Origin: Ilyomonas sp963847085
GTDB taxonomy: Bacteria > Bacteroidota > Bacteroidia > Chitinophagales > Chitinophagaceae
Direction of reading: 5' to 3'
Length of the DNA stretch: 64,000 nt
Assembly: GCA_963847085.1 (NCBI GenBank)
Contig: CAWJYO010000009.1
Span: forward strand, 372,001-436,000
Shown here: positions 28,611-36,393 of the stretch, one piece after another
Numbering within the stretch: position 1 is the stretch's first letter
Layout: every line of letters begins with the position of its first letter
Program-made: the position numbers and the translations under genes
Notes under the pieces: model-generated
What the model saw: only the letters and a program-made list of their open reading frames with translations
What the model was told of the DNA's origin: nothing
Database searches by the model: none

Positions 28611-28823
28611 CTAGTTGATTTTTGAATAACGATATCTGTCTTTGATGTATTGGTTAAGATAGCTTCCATGAGATGAAGCATTCATTAAAGATTTATAAAC
28701 GCTTTCGCTTACACCATAATACTGATATACATCAGAGGAAGTAAATTCAACTTCAAGTATTGAACTTGCAATATGATGTCCGATACTACGGATGTTGGAT
28801 GAAGCGACATATCGCCTTTGCAT
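28611..28823 (-). CDS. KTSC-domain small protein
   Basis: 70 residues that cover a full KTSC domain: VASSNIRSIGHHIASSILEV, then VYQYYGVSESVYKSLMNASS, then GSYLNQYIKDRYRYSKI. The family's SSNI.SIGYD, LEVEF, VY.Y..VP..VY..L..A.S.G.Y.N..I motifs are all present. KTSC proteins are small, of unknown biochemical role, and occur alone or fused to other domains, often in phage-related and accessory regions. It is the first gene of the cassette, 3 bases ahead of the OLD ATPase, so it is likely translated with it. It could sense a phage product, act as an inhibitor, or bind nucleic acid; nothing in the sequence decides. Confidence 0.8.
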   Translation of the reverse strand: MQRRYVASSNIRSIGHHIASSILEVEFTSSDVYQYYGVSESVYKSLMNASSHGSYLNQYIKDRYRYSKIN

Positions 28824-29843
28824 AAAAAAATTAGTTGAGTTTAGTAATTTATAAAAAGCATAATAAAGATGCTTTATTAAACAACTAAGACAAGATTACG
28901 ATAGTTACGATTCAGATAAAAAAATAATATTGTCACATCTTGTTGATAAGAATGAGAATCTAAACTGTGAGAAATAGAACTTATTGAAAAACAATTGTTT
29001 TTTATTCGCGGCAAGAAAGATATTCACAAGCAAATGTGTGTAAGTCAGTTTGGCATTCCCCAACTCGGCGAAGTTTACACAAAGGATATGTGTGACACTT
29101 AGTATATACAGGCTTGCTGTCCTTTATCAGAAATAGGACGAAGCAACGAATATCATTTATTATTAAAATATCCATCTGTTCTTCGAGGTGTTAGTGCAAC
29201 GCACCTTGAAGATAAAATAAAGTAATTTTCGCAATTACTCCCCCAACTCGGCGAAGTGTTACACAGAAACTGAGCGAAGTTTGCAACTTCGCTTTTTCTA
29301 TCCTGAAGCCTGCGACTTCCCTAAGTTCTTCGAGGTGTGCCGCACTAACACCTCGAAATGAAATAAAGTAATTTTCTTAATTACTCCTTTTTTACGTCGC
29401 AGCGGATATCTTCATAGCAAAGCCTTGCGCGGTAGCATGATACCCTGCATAAAATTCCGCCATCCCTTCCGCCAATGTAGCAAAGTGGGCTACGCAAAAG
29501 CCTCAGCCAATCTTTTCAATTATAAGTGTTCGCAACATGGTACTGCGCATAAAAAGCTAAGCAAAAGCTGCTACCTGTTACACCTAAACCACCAAGGTAC
29601 AGTTGCCCTTCACCGCAGTACTACCAAAGCCCCATCAAGGCGAACGAACGGATAGGCTGCATATCATCCGTTCTTGAACTATCGAAGCGATTTCATTGAG
29701 TCCTTGTAAAATTATTATTATTGAGATAGCTTCTTTGCTCCTTTTTCCATCAAGAAAAGAAAGGAGAAGGAGATAAAATAAAAGCGTGCTTAAATTAAGC
29801 ACAACTCTAATCTCAATTCAAGCATGCAGCATAAAACTGATAC
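28824..29843. other. 1-kb spacer with direct repeats, no convincing gene
   Basis: No ORF here has a recognisable protein. Two related 63-bp units, 29178-29241 and 29325-29387, share GTTCTTCGAGGTGT and the tail AAATAAAGTAATTTTC..AATTACTCC, and each contains its own inverted repeat (CGAGGTGT/ACACCTCG type). The phrase CCCAACTCGGCGAAGT recurs at about 29058 and 29241. An intrinsic terminator lies at 29274-29297. A 76-codon ORF at 29425-29655 is left out because nothing supports it. The segment is upstream of the OLD cassette and holds its promoter, probably in the first 150 A+T-rich bases. Confidence 0.55.
29274..29297 (+). terminator. Intrinsic terminator-like hairpin
   Basis: GCGAAGTT at 29274-29281 pairs with AACTTCGC at 29285-29292 across a 3-base loop and is followed by five T. 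There is no plus-strand gene just upstream, so its role is unclear. Confidence 0.5.
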
Positions 29844-30534
29844 TTAAATCTCCCCACACTTCACCACTCTCATTCCCCTGCTTGCCATTGTGCCGGTTGC
29901 CTTACCCTCCTTTCCACTCATGAAGTTCAGGCACAGCACATAATACATCACCTTCTTAGGCACTTCAAAAGAAAAAGACACCTTATCATTCCTGCGGTCA
30001 TTCACCTCTTTCCATTCAATCATTGCCTCTATCACCACATCACGCTCCGGCTTCTTTCCCATCAACAGCAGGTTGGTTTTGTACACATATTCCCTATCTC
30101 CATTCTTCAATGGCATCGGTGTTCCGCCACTCATCGTTACTATCAATTCGTGTTTGCCAACTTTTTTGTACAAAAACAAAAGGGTGTGCAAACCTGGATA
30201 AAGGATACCGGCTGTTCAGTTCCATCCCTTCCAAACTCTTCAACAGGAGTAGTATATCATCTGTATTCGCCTTCCGCATCCGGCTCAGCATTATTTGCCA
30301 CAGCATCGCTTCTTTAAAGCCATTTCCGCAATCTTTTAAAAAGTCGTGCACCCGCTTTGCCGTGCTGTTTACCATCACGGTGCGTGTGTTGTATTTGGCA
30401 AAAGCTTCATTTAAGCCCACAGGCGTTTTTGTGCCTCTGGCAGCCCTCGTGTGTTCACCATAGGCACGGCTCTTTACCACCACTTCTTTGGGTGGCAATA
30501 ATTTTTTTGCAGCAGCCGCTTTTTTCTTTCCCAT
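29844..30534 (-). pseudogene. Hypothetical protein split by a frameshift
   Basis: Two overlapping minus-strand ORFs, 30534-30094 and 30191-29844, join near 30183 as RYPLSRFAHTLLFLYKKVG to make a protein of about 230 residues. The N terminus is a Lys/Ala-rich basic tail (MGKKKAAAAKKLLPPKEVV); the middle is helical (NGFKEAMLWQIMLSRMRKAN), and the end is beta-rich (YVYKTNLLLMGKKPERDVVI, then FSFEVPKKVMYYVLCLNFM). I do not recognise a family. The basic tail hints at nucleic-acid binding, but that is weak. It stands alone, between the repeat-rich spacer and the monooxygenase gene. Confidence 0.55.
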
Positions 30535-30840
30535 CAGTTAGATAATGTTTACTTTACACCTCTGCCGGCAGTAGACAGGTTACTTTATACCACCAACTTC
30601 AATACCGTTCCATTCTTCACCGATTTTATACAGACAATATACCGACCTTACCCTGACCTTATACCGACTTTCCTTTACCTTTAACCTATACCAAATATAC
30701 CCTAAAGCCGGTAGCAATAGATACAAATCATTTACCTATTCTCCGCTCTGGCACAAGCATCCGCTTGTACCAATAAATATAAAGCGTCTGCTTCTTATTG
30801 CGTACTCACTCTTTCTCTTATAGTTCCAATTCTTGTAACA
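30535..30840. other. Spacer with repeated TATACC units
   Basis: 306 bases without a gene. Between about 30577 and 30702 the sequence TATACC recurs five times (in TTTATACCACC, ATATACCGACC, TTATACCGAC, CTATACCAA and TATACCC contexts). It may be a degenerate tandem repeat or an operator array; nothing else was seen. Confidence 0.4.
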
Positions 30841-31137
30841 CTAACTTAACCATTTACAAGGTAATATTTTTGCACAGGCGGTGCGGGACACCAGCTCTTT
30901 AATCCTGGCAATCACAGGCGGGTATTCAGCACTTGCCTCAAATGCTTTGATATCCGATTCGTCTTCCCACAAGGAATAAGAGATAAATTCATTACCGCCA
31001 TCTGTCGGCTCTAACAGGAGAACCTCTTTGTTTCCTTTTTGTTTGCGAATGGCAGGTGCTACTTCGTTGTTATAAACGGCTTTGGCTTCCGACTGTTTTT
31101 GGGCATCGAAATACAGGTAGGTAAATCGTAAATACAT
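30841..31137 (-). CDS. Antibiotic biosynthesis monooxygenase (ABM)-type quinol monooxygenase
   Basis: 98 residues, a single dimeric alpha+beta-barrel domain. MYLRFTYLYFDAQKQSEAKA starts the first strand, EVLLLEPTDGGNEFISYSLW carries the central strand with the usual 'S.W.' end, and FEASAEYPPVIARIKEL is the last helix. ABM proteins act on quinols or as small cofactor-free oxygenases. The gene is monocistronic, with no functional neighbour. Confidence 0.7.
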   Translation of the reverse strand: MYLRFTYLYFDAQKQSEAKAVYNNEVAPAIRKQKGNKEVLLLEPTDGGNEFISYSLWEDESDIKAFEASAEYPPVIARIKELVSRTACAKILPCKWLS

Positions 31138-31347
31138 GGCAATTTGTTGATTGGTGATGGAATGGATGAAGGCAATAAAGCCATACTAAAATAGAAAGAA
31201 TTCTTTTTTCAAAGTATAATCTATGTGTTTATTAGGTTTCTCTTTATTTCACAATAACGAAGCTTCCGTTTTTAGTGTAAAAACAAACGAAAAGCCTGGC
31301 ATTCTTTCGCCTCATTCTCATTGATAAATAATGCCAAAACCAAAGAA

Positions 31348-32181
31348 TCATTCCATAGCAGCAACGGTTCGTAACAAAAGCTCTTTGGTTTTGCGCACGC
31401 CTTCATCCTCGCTCCAATTTTCACCGCCATATTCAATGCCCATATAGCCTGTAAAACCAGCGTCTTTTATGATTGTCATCATGCGGGCATAATCCGTTTC
31501 TACACAATTTCCATTGCTGTCAAAGTCAATCGTTTTGGCACTTATGCTTTTCGCAAAGGGCATCAGTTCAGCAACGCCTTTATAGCGGTCATACATCTCT
31601 TTACAATTGCTCCAACTACCTTCCCATCGTATGCAGAAATTACCCAAATCAGGCAGCGTGCCTACGTTGGTATTGTTGGTCAGCTTCATTAAATGGGCCA
31701 GCCATTCGCCGTTAGAAGTAAGGCCACCATGGTTTTCTACCGTTATGGCAATGTTTTGTTTTTGTGCATATTCTGATAGTTGATTCAAGCCATCCGCACC
31801 TGCTTTCTGCACCTCTTCGGCACTGCCTTCACCAAAGGCATTCACACGCACCATAGCACAGCCTAAGTAGCTTGCCACGTCAATCCATTTGTAGTGGTTT
31901 TCCACCGCCATTTTGCGCGTTGCGTTATCAGGATGCGCCAGCGCACCTTCCTCATCAATCATCAGCAAGTGGTTGGTTATATTGTTGTCTTTACAACGTT
32001 GCAGCAAGGCATTCAAATAAGGAATGTCGGTTGCCTTATCTTTAAAAAAAGAGTTGACATATTCTACCGCATCAATATCGAATTCCTGCTTTGCTTTTAG
32101 GGGAAAATTGAGATGCGTTAGTGTACCCTTTTCCAATTGCCTGTGGAAAGACCATTCTGCCAGGGAAATTTTAAAAAACAT
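31348..32181 (-). CDS. Sugar phosphate isomerase/epimerase (xylose isomerase-like TIM barrel)
   Basis: 278 residues with the ATG at 32181; an upstream in-frame ATG at 32235 would add a tail unlike the family, while MFFKISLAEWSFHRQLEKG is the usual start. AP_endonuc_2-type barrel motifs are seen: HLLMIDEEG, VRVNAFGEG, ITVENHGGLTSNGEW (metal-binding Glu and His), LPDLGNFC, and YMGIEYGGENWSEDEG at the end. These proteins isomerise or epimerise keto-sugars or hydroxypyruvate-like compounds and often work with oxidoreductases. The neighbours do not tell the substrate. Confidence 0.82.
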   Translation of the reverse strand: MFFKISLAEWSFHRQLEKGTLTHLNFPLKAKQEFDIDAVEYVNSFFKDKATDIPYLNALLQRCKDNNITNHLLMIDEEGALAHPDNATRKMAVENHYKWIDVASYLGCAMVRVNAFGEGSAEEVQKAGADGLNQLSEYAQKQNIAITVENHGGLTSNGEWLAHLMKLTNNTNVGTLPDLGNFCIRWEGSWSNCKEMYDRYKGVAELMPFAKSISAKTIDFDSNGNCVETDYARMMTIIKDAGFTGYMGIEYGGENWSEDEGVRKTKELLLRTVAAME

Positions 32182-32578
32182 ATCGTTAGAGAATTCAAAT
32201 GGATAAATAAAAGAGATAGTTGGCAAGGTAAGCATCGGGCGGGAATGTCAGCACTAAAGCGAATCAAAATTCATCAGTTCACTTCTTGTCAGTGATGTTA
32301 AACGTATGTGTTGCCGTTTGTCCTTAGTTCACCCTGCTTTTTCTTCTGTAAATTACTCCTTCGTTCCTATAACATCAAAGTAAAGGCAATGTCTCCGTCA
32401 ATGATTGATAAGCGTGTGTTAAGAGACATGGCTGTGTTATACTATCAGCCTCTTACAAACATTCATCCTGTTCTACCCATCAAATCAGTAATAACAACAA
32501 GTACGAACCAAAGTAACGGCTGATTTTTTGCTGGCAATAAAGCTTTTGTATAAAATAATCTTATACTCATTACTATCT
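32182..32578. other. Divergent intergenic spacer
   Basis: 397 bases between the divergent isomerase and SDR genes. It must hold both promoters, but I could not recognise a clear -33/-7 pair, operator or hairpin, and its ORFs look accidental. Confidence 0.4.
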
Positions 32579-33304
32579 ATGAAACTATCAAACAACAAAG
32601 TTTTAATTACGGGCGGTGCTACGGGCATCGGTTTAGGACTTACCGAACGGTTTATAAAAGAGAGCAACAGGGTTATCATTTGTGGCAGACGCCAGGATGC
32701 GTTAGACGAAGCGGCCAATCAATTTCCCGGACTGATTACCCGGCAATGCGACCTTTCTGTTGAAGCAGACCGAATAGCGCTTTTCAACTGGATTAAGGAC
32801 AACCATAGCGACCTGAACGTATTGGTAAACAACGCCGGCATTCAAAACTGGATGACGGTTTTGGATGAAAATTTTTATAACAAAGCCAGCACAGAAGTAA
32901 GAATTAATATTTTGGCGCCTTTGCATTTAACGGAACTGTTCCTCAAACTAAAGTCGCTCACAACCATCATGAATGTTACTTCCGGACTGGCATTCGTTCC
33001 ATATTCAAAAGTGGCGGTGTACAGCGCTACCAAAGCCTTCTTCCGTTCGTTCACGCTTTCCCTGCGGCATCAGTTAAAAGACAGCAGTATAGAAGTAATT
33101 GAAATTATTCCACCGGCTCTGAATACGGATTTAGGTGGCAAAGGCATACACAATGCGGCACCACCGGTCAGCGATTTTATTGAATCTATATTTGAGCAGT
33201 TGAAGAACGGCAGCAATGAACTCAGCTTTGGCACCAGCGAGGGACGTGCAAAAGCCAACAATGATACCATCGCGGAATACTTCAACAGATTAAACCCAAG
33301 CTGA
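32579..33304 (+). CDS. Short-chain dehydrogenase/reductase
   Basis: 241 residues starting at ATG 32579; the upstream ATG at 32528 would add 17 residues in front of the canonical MKLSNNKVLITGGATGIGLG. The NAD(P) motif is TGGATGIG, the structural NNAG motif is NNAGIQNW, and the active site shows Ser in NVTSGLAFVPYS and Tyr-x-x-x-Lys in YSATKAF. After that, IIPPALNTDL is the usual cap region. This resembles DltE/YqjQ-like SDRs. Substrate unknown. It is monocistronic. Confidence 0.88.
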   Translation: MKLSNNKVLITGGATGIGLGLTERFIKESNRVIICGRRQDALDEAANQFPGLITRQCDLSVEADRIALFNWIKDNHSDLNVLVNNAGIQNWMTVLDENFYNKASTEVRINILAPLHLTELFLKLKSLTTIMNVTSGLAFVPYSKVAVYSATKAFFRSFTLSLRHQLKDSSIEVIEIIPPALNTDLGGKGIHNAAPPVSDFIESIFEQLKNGSNELSFGTSEGRAKANNDTIAEYFNRLNPS

Positions 33305-33452
33305 GTTTGAACAACAAAGGGCGGAGAACAAAACAATGAAGGGCTTCTTTACCTTCTTTATTCTTTGCCGTTTTCGTGGTTCCGTTAAAGTTTTTTCCAT
33401 TTTCAATCGTCTACCTGCAGAGATACATAGTTAAAGGATTTATTTTATATTG

Positions 33453-34634
33453 ATGGCAAAACGATTATACCTCTTATTCTTCTGCTTTGGCTGGTTACCG
33501 ATCTTTATTTTTATCAGGCTGTACAAACTCTTGTCCATTCCAGTGCGCTTCTCTGGGCTTATTGGCTTATTGATTTGTTGCTGATTGGTGGAATCATCAC
33601 GGTGATTTTTGTGCGCCGTGGTACGCGTATGCAGCAAACCGCCATTGCATGGCTGATGGGACTAATGCTATTGGCATTTATTCCCCGTTTGTTTTCGGTG
33701 CCGGTGTTACTGGTGGAAGATATTACCCGATTATTTCGTGGCTTTCCAGCCAAGATCAGTTTTGATCAGTGAGATAACTGTAAGCATAGCCGCTGTGCTG
33801 TTTTGCATTGTATTGTTTGGTATTACAAGAGGACGGCATTTCTATCGCGTCAGGCGCGAAACTCTTTATTTTCGGGACTTGCCCCAGGCATTTGATGGTT
33901 TTACCATCACCCAGATAACCGATGTTCATTCGGGTAGCTTTACCGATGCTGCCGGTGTACAAAAAGGACTTGACCTGGTGAATGCACAAGGCAGCGATGT
34001 CATTCTGTTTACCGGCGATTTGGTCAATCACCAGGCTACTGAGATGGAAAGATGGATACCTGCGTTTGCGAAACTGAAAGCACCAATGGGTAAATTCTCT
34101 GTCCTGGGAAATCATGATTATGGCGATTACATGCAGTGGGAAACACCGGAAGCAAAAACAGCAAATTTGGCCCGGCTAAAAGGCGTGCACAGCGAGATTG
34201 GTTTTCGTTTACTGCTCGATGAAGCAATTACGCTCTACAAAGATGGTCAGTCCATAGTTCTGTTAGGTGTAGAGAACTGGGGCAAAGGGAGATTTCATAA
34301 ATATGGCGACTTAGCAAAAGCAACAGCCGGTGTACCTGATAATGCGTTTAAGATATTGATGTCGCACGATCCATCGCATTGGGAAGGTGTAACGTTGGAT
34401 CATCATCAGCACATTCATCTTACTCTGTCGGGACATACGCATGGTATGCAATTCGGTATCGAGTTATTTGGCTTCAAATGGAGTCCCATTCAATATGTTT
34501 ACAAGCAATGGGCTGGACTGTACCAGCAAAAAGGACGTTTCCTGTATGTCAACCGTGGTTTTGGTTTTTTAGGACTGAAAGGAAGAATTGGTATGTGGCC
34601 TGAAGTGGCGGTGATTACCTTAAAACGCAAATGA
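33453..34634 (+). pseudogene. Membrane-anchored calcineurin-like metallophosphoesterase, two frameshifts
   Basis: The start MAKRLYLLFF at 33453 breaks near 33475; from there the second frame reads LILLLWLVTDLYFYQAVQT and WAYWLIDLLLIGGIITVIFV, which are transmembrane helices, to a stop at 33772. A further shift near 33755 brings in a third helix (SIAAVLFCIVLFGITRGRHFY) and the catalytic domain: TQITDVHSG, LFTGDLVN, VLGNHDYGDY, MSHDPSHW and LSGHTHGMQ. All metal ligands are present. The repaired protein is about 393 residues with three N-terminal helices, the usual form of YkuE-like phosphoesterases in Bacteroidota. Only the last part (33738-34634) is open as given. Confidence 0.82.
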
Positions 34635-34836
34635 ATGTAAACTTCATTCTAACATCCGCTGCAGTAAGTTTATAGTTGCTGATTCTAACAAAAGCGATCT
34701 ACCTATTGTTGTACACCCTTTATTAGAATATAGCATTAGCATTGGCTTTACTACTGTTTAAATTTTTCGCTTGTGCTCTTACATGTATGAGGGTGATTCT
34801 TTCATTATTCACTATGTCATATAGCTGTTTCAGGAA

Positions 34837-34905
34837 TGTTCCGTCAGGAACAGCAGGTGGGTAGTTATGAAGTAGAATAGGTGTTGATCCCGTTCATCGG
34901 AACGG
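34837..34905. repeat. Pair of short palindromes in a 451-bp spacer
   Basis: TGTTCCGTCAGGAACA at 34837-34852 is a hairpin with a 4-base loop, and CCGTTC...GAACGG at 34890-34905 forms a second one 37 bases later. The TTCCGTCAGGAAC arrangement resembles a dispersed Bacteroidota repeat I remember, which cannot be confirmed here. The rest of the spacer 34635-35085 shows no gene. Confidence 0.5.
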
Positions 34906-35056
34906 TACACTACAACTCACTAAGACCGCTTTCTGATTTTTTATGTTCACAAAGTTCAACATAAAGAAGCCAGCCAGCTTTCTTGTAAAGTCCAAAGTTA
35001 TTGTATTGAGAATTCCAAAGGATGTAAGCTAAAATACAAGATTTCATTTTTCGTGC

Positions 35057-35087
35057 AAAAACAAACCCTTTATTCAGATTTGTTTTT
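35057..35087 (-). terminator. Weak terminator at the end of the haloperoxidase operon
   Basis: AAAAACAAA at 35057-35065 pairs with TTTGTTTTT at 35079-35087 around a 13-base loop, just behind the stop of the minus-strand gene. The stem is A/T-rich and weak, but placement fits the end of a long operon. Confidence 0.35.
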
Positions 35088-36393
35088 ACTGCTTTTTAAG
35101 ATGAATTTTCTGCAATACCCATTCACCAATGGCTTGTCCTTTTTCCTGCCCGCTTACCACAGCAGCATGGTAGTGAATGCCGCCATAAAACCGTGAAACC
35201 GCCGCTTCGTTAGAGGCCTCTATGAATGAATTGAAATGACGCGGAGGCAGATTAAATTCCGTTTCAGTGTTATCAGTATAAGAAAAGTGATCTCCGAACA
35301 GGTTGGTAAGAACAACAGCCGCTGAGGTTGAAATAATGCTGTGCCCGCTGGTATATTCGGGAAAAGGCGGTGTTTGTAAAAAAGGCCGCCAGCCTTCATC
35401 AATATAACGGTTGATGTAGGTTTCAGGACGAATGGAATTGCTGCGATACTTTTCGTCCCAACAACTGATAAACGCATCAAAAATGGCAATGGACGCCAAT
35501 GTATAAGCGCACGAACTTTTAATGATATTACTATTGGTTTGCCTGCAGGCAAGTGCCGTAATATTTATCCAATGGCCGCCGGGTGATATTTTTTTAGATG
35601 CGAAATTCAAATGCCCGCTGGTGTTCAGGTCGAAAGGATTGCAATCCCAAAATGCAGCGATTGCTTTTTGTTCTTTCGACAACTTGTTGCCTGCATCATA
35701 TACCTTGAAAGCTTCATTATAAAAAAGAGAGCCGGAATCTTTGCTAAACTTAACGGGTGGCACGGGTTTAAACTGGCTTGCCGAATCCATTGTGAGGCAT
35801 CTAATCCTGTTCCAGTAGGGCTCCACTGCTGCGAAGTAACCGGGAGGAGTTGGGCTCCAGTTTCCTTCTCCTTTTAGATACGTGTAACGGCGTAGAGTGC
35901 GCGTTTCTTTGTAATGATCTTTCCCCGTCCAGGCAAGAATACTGTCGGCAACTCTTTTTCCATATCGTAGCGATTGAGCGTAAACAGCGGTATCTATATT
36001 TTTGTTTTTGTACCATTTTATAATCTGGTGCAACGAATCTTCCAGCGCAGCATCGGAATACACCATTTGTTCACTTACCAGCAGAAAAGCATACACCGCC
36101 GCCAGCGAAGAAGAAACAGTATTGGAAGGCGACGGAATGAGCGGAAAATGGGGCAACTGACCCTGTAATGAAACATAAGCCGGATAAAAATGAACCAGCA
36201 CTTCGTAAGCCGCTATGTTGGCATAAGCATACGCGCGACTGGCGGCTGGTGGCGAAATCACATCATGCACCATCACATCGGTTAATGCTTTTTCGGCGCG
36301 GTGCAAAGGCGCAGCATCTTCATCCCATTTTTGTAATTGTGCGTTGCTTCCCAGGCATAAGAAGGTTGCCATCACAACGCACACTATTTTCAT
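35086..36393 (-). CDS. Vanadium-dependent haloperoxidase-like / PAP2-family secreted enzyme
   Basis: 435 residues from the ATG at 36393, which overlaps the upstream stop as ATGA and gives a signal peptide MKIVCVVMATFLCLGSNA; an ATG 12 bases earlier is less likely. The vanadate/phosphate pocket of the VCPO/PAP2 superfamily is visible: SIRPETYIN (motif 1 Arg), PEYTSGHSIIS (motif 2 Ser-Gly-His), and AAVSRFYGGIHY (motif 3 Arg...His). Enzymes of this fold are either bromo/chloroperoxidases or phosphatases; sequence alone does not separate them. It is the last gene of the ROK-SusCD operon, just after the CRTAC1-like protein, a pairing common in Bacteroidota. Confidence 0.85.
   Translation of the reverse strand: MKIVCVVMATFLCLGSNAQLQKWDEDAAPLHRAEKALTDVMVHDVISPPAASRAYAYANIAAYEVLVHFYPAYVSLQGQLPHFPLIPSPSNTVSSSLAAVYAFLLVSEQMVYSDAALEDSLHQIIKWYKNKNIDTAVYAQSLRYGKRVADSILAWTGKDHYKETRTLRRYTYLKGEGNWSPTPPGYFAAVEPYWNRIRCLTMDSASQFKPVPPVKFSKDSGSLFYNEAFKVYDAGNKLSKEQKAIAAFWDCNPFDLNTSGHLNFASKKISPGGHWINITALACRQTNSNIIKSSCAYTLASIAIFDAFISCWDEKYRSNSIRPETYINRYIDEGWRPFLQTPPFPEYTSGHSIISTSAAVVLTNLFGDHFSYTDNTETEFNLPPRHFNSFIEASNEAAVSRFYGGIHYHAAVVSGQEKGQAIGEWVLQKIHLKKQ

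Noticed and set aside
25516..28823. Gabija, Septu or PARIS defence system
   Set aside because: The OLD-type nuclease fits, but no UvrD-like helicase, HNH protein or second AAA/TOPRIM partner is next to it; the partners are a KTSC protein and an unrelated 359-residue protein.
29425..29655. 76-codon ORF in the repeat-rich spacer
   Set aside because: No recognisable domain or ribosome-binding context, and it overlaps hairpin repeats; it looks accidental.
30577..30702. Short CRISPR-like array from repeated TATACC units
   Set aside because: Units are only 6-10 bases, spacing is irregular, and no cas gene is present.
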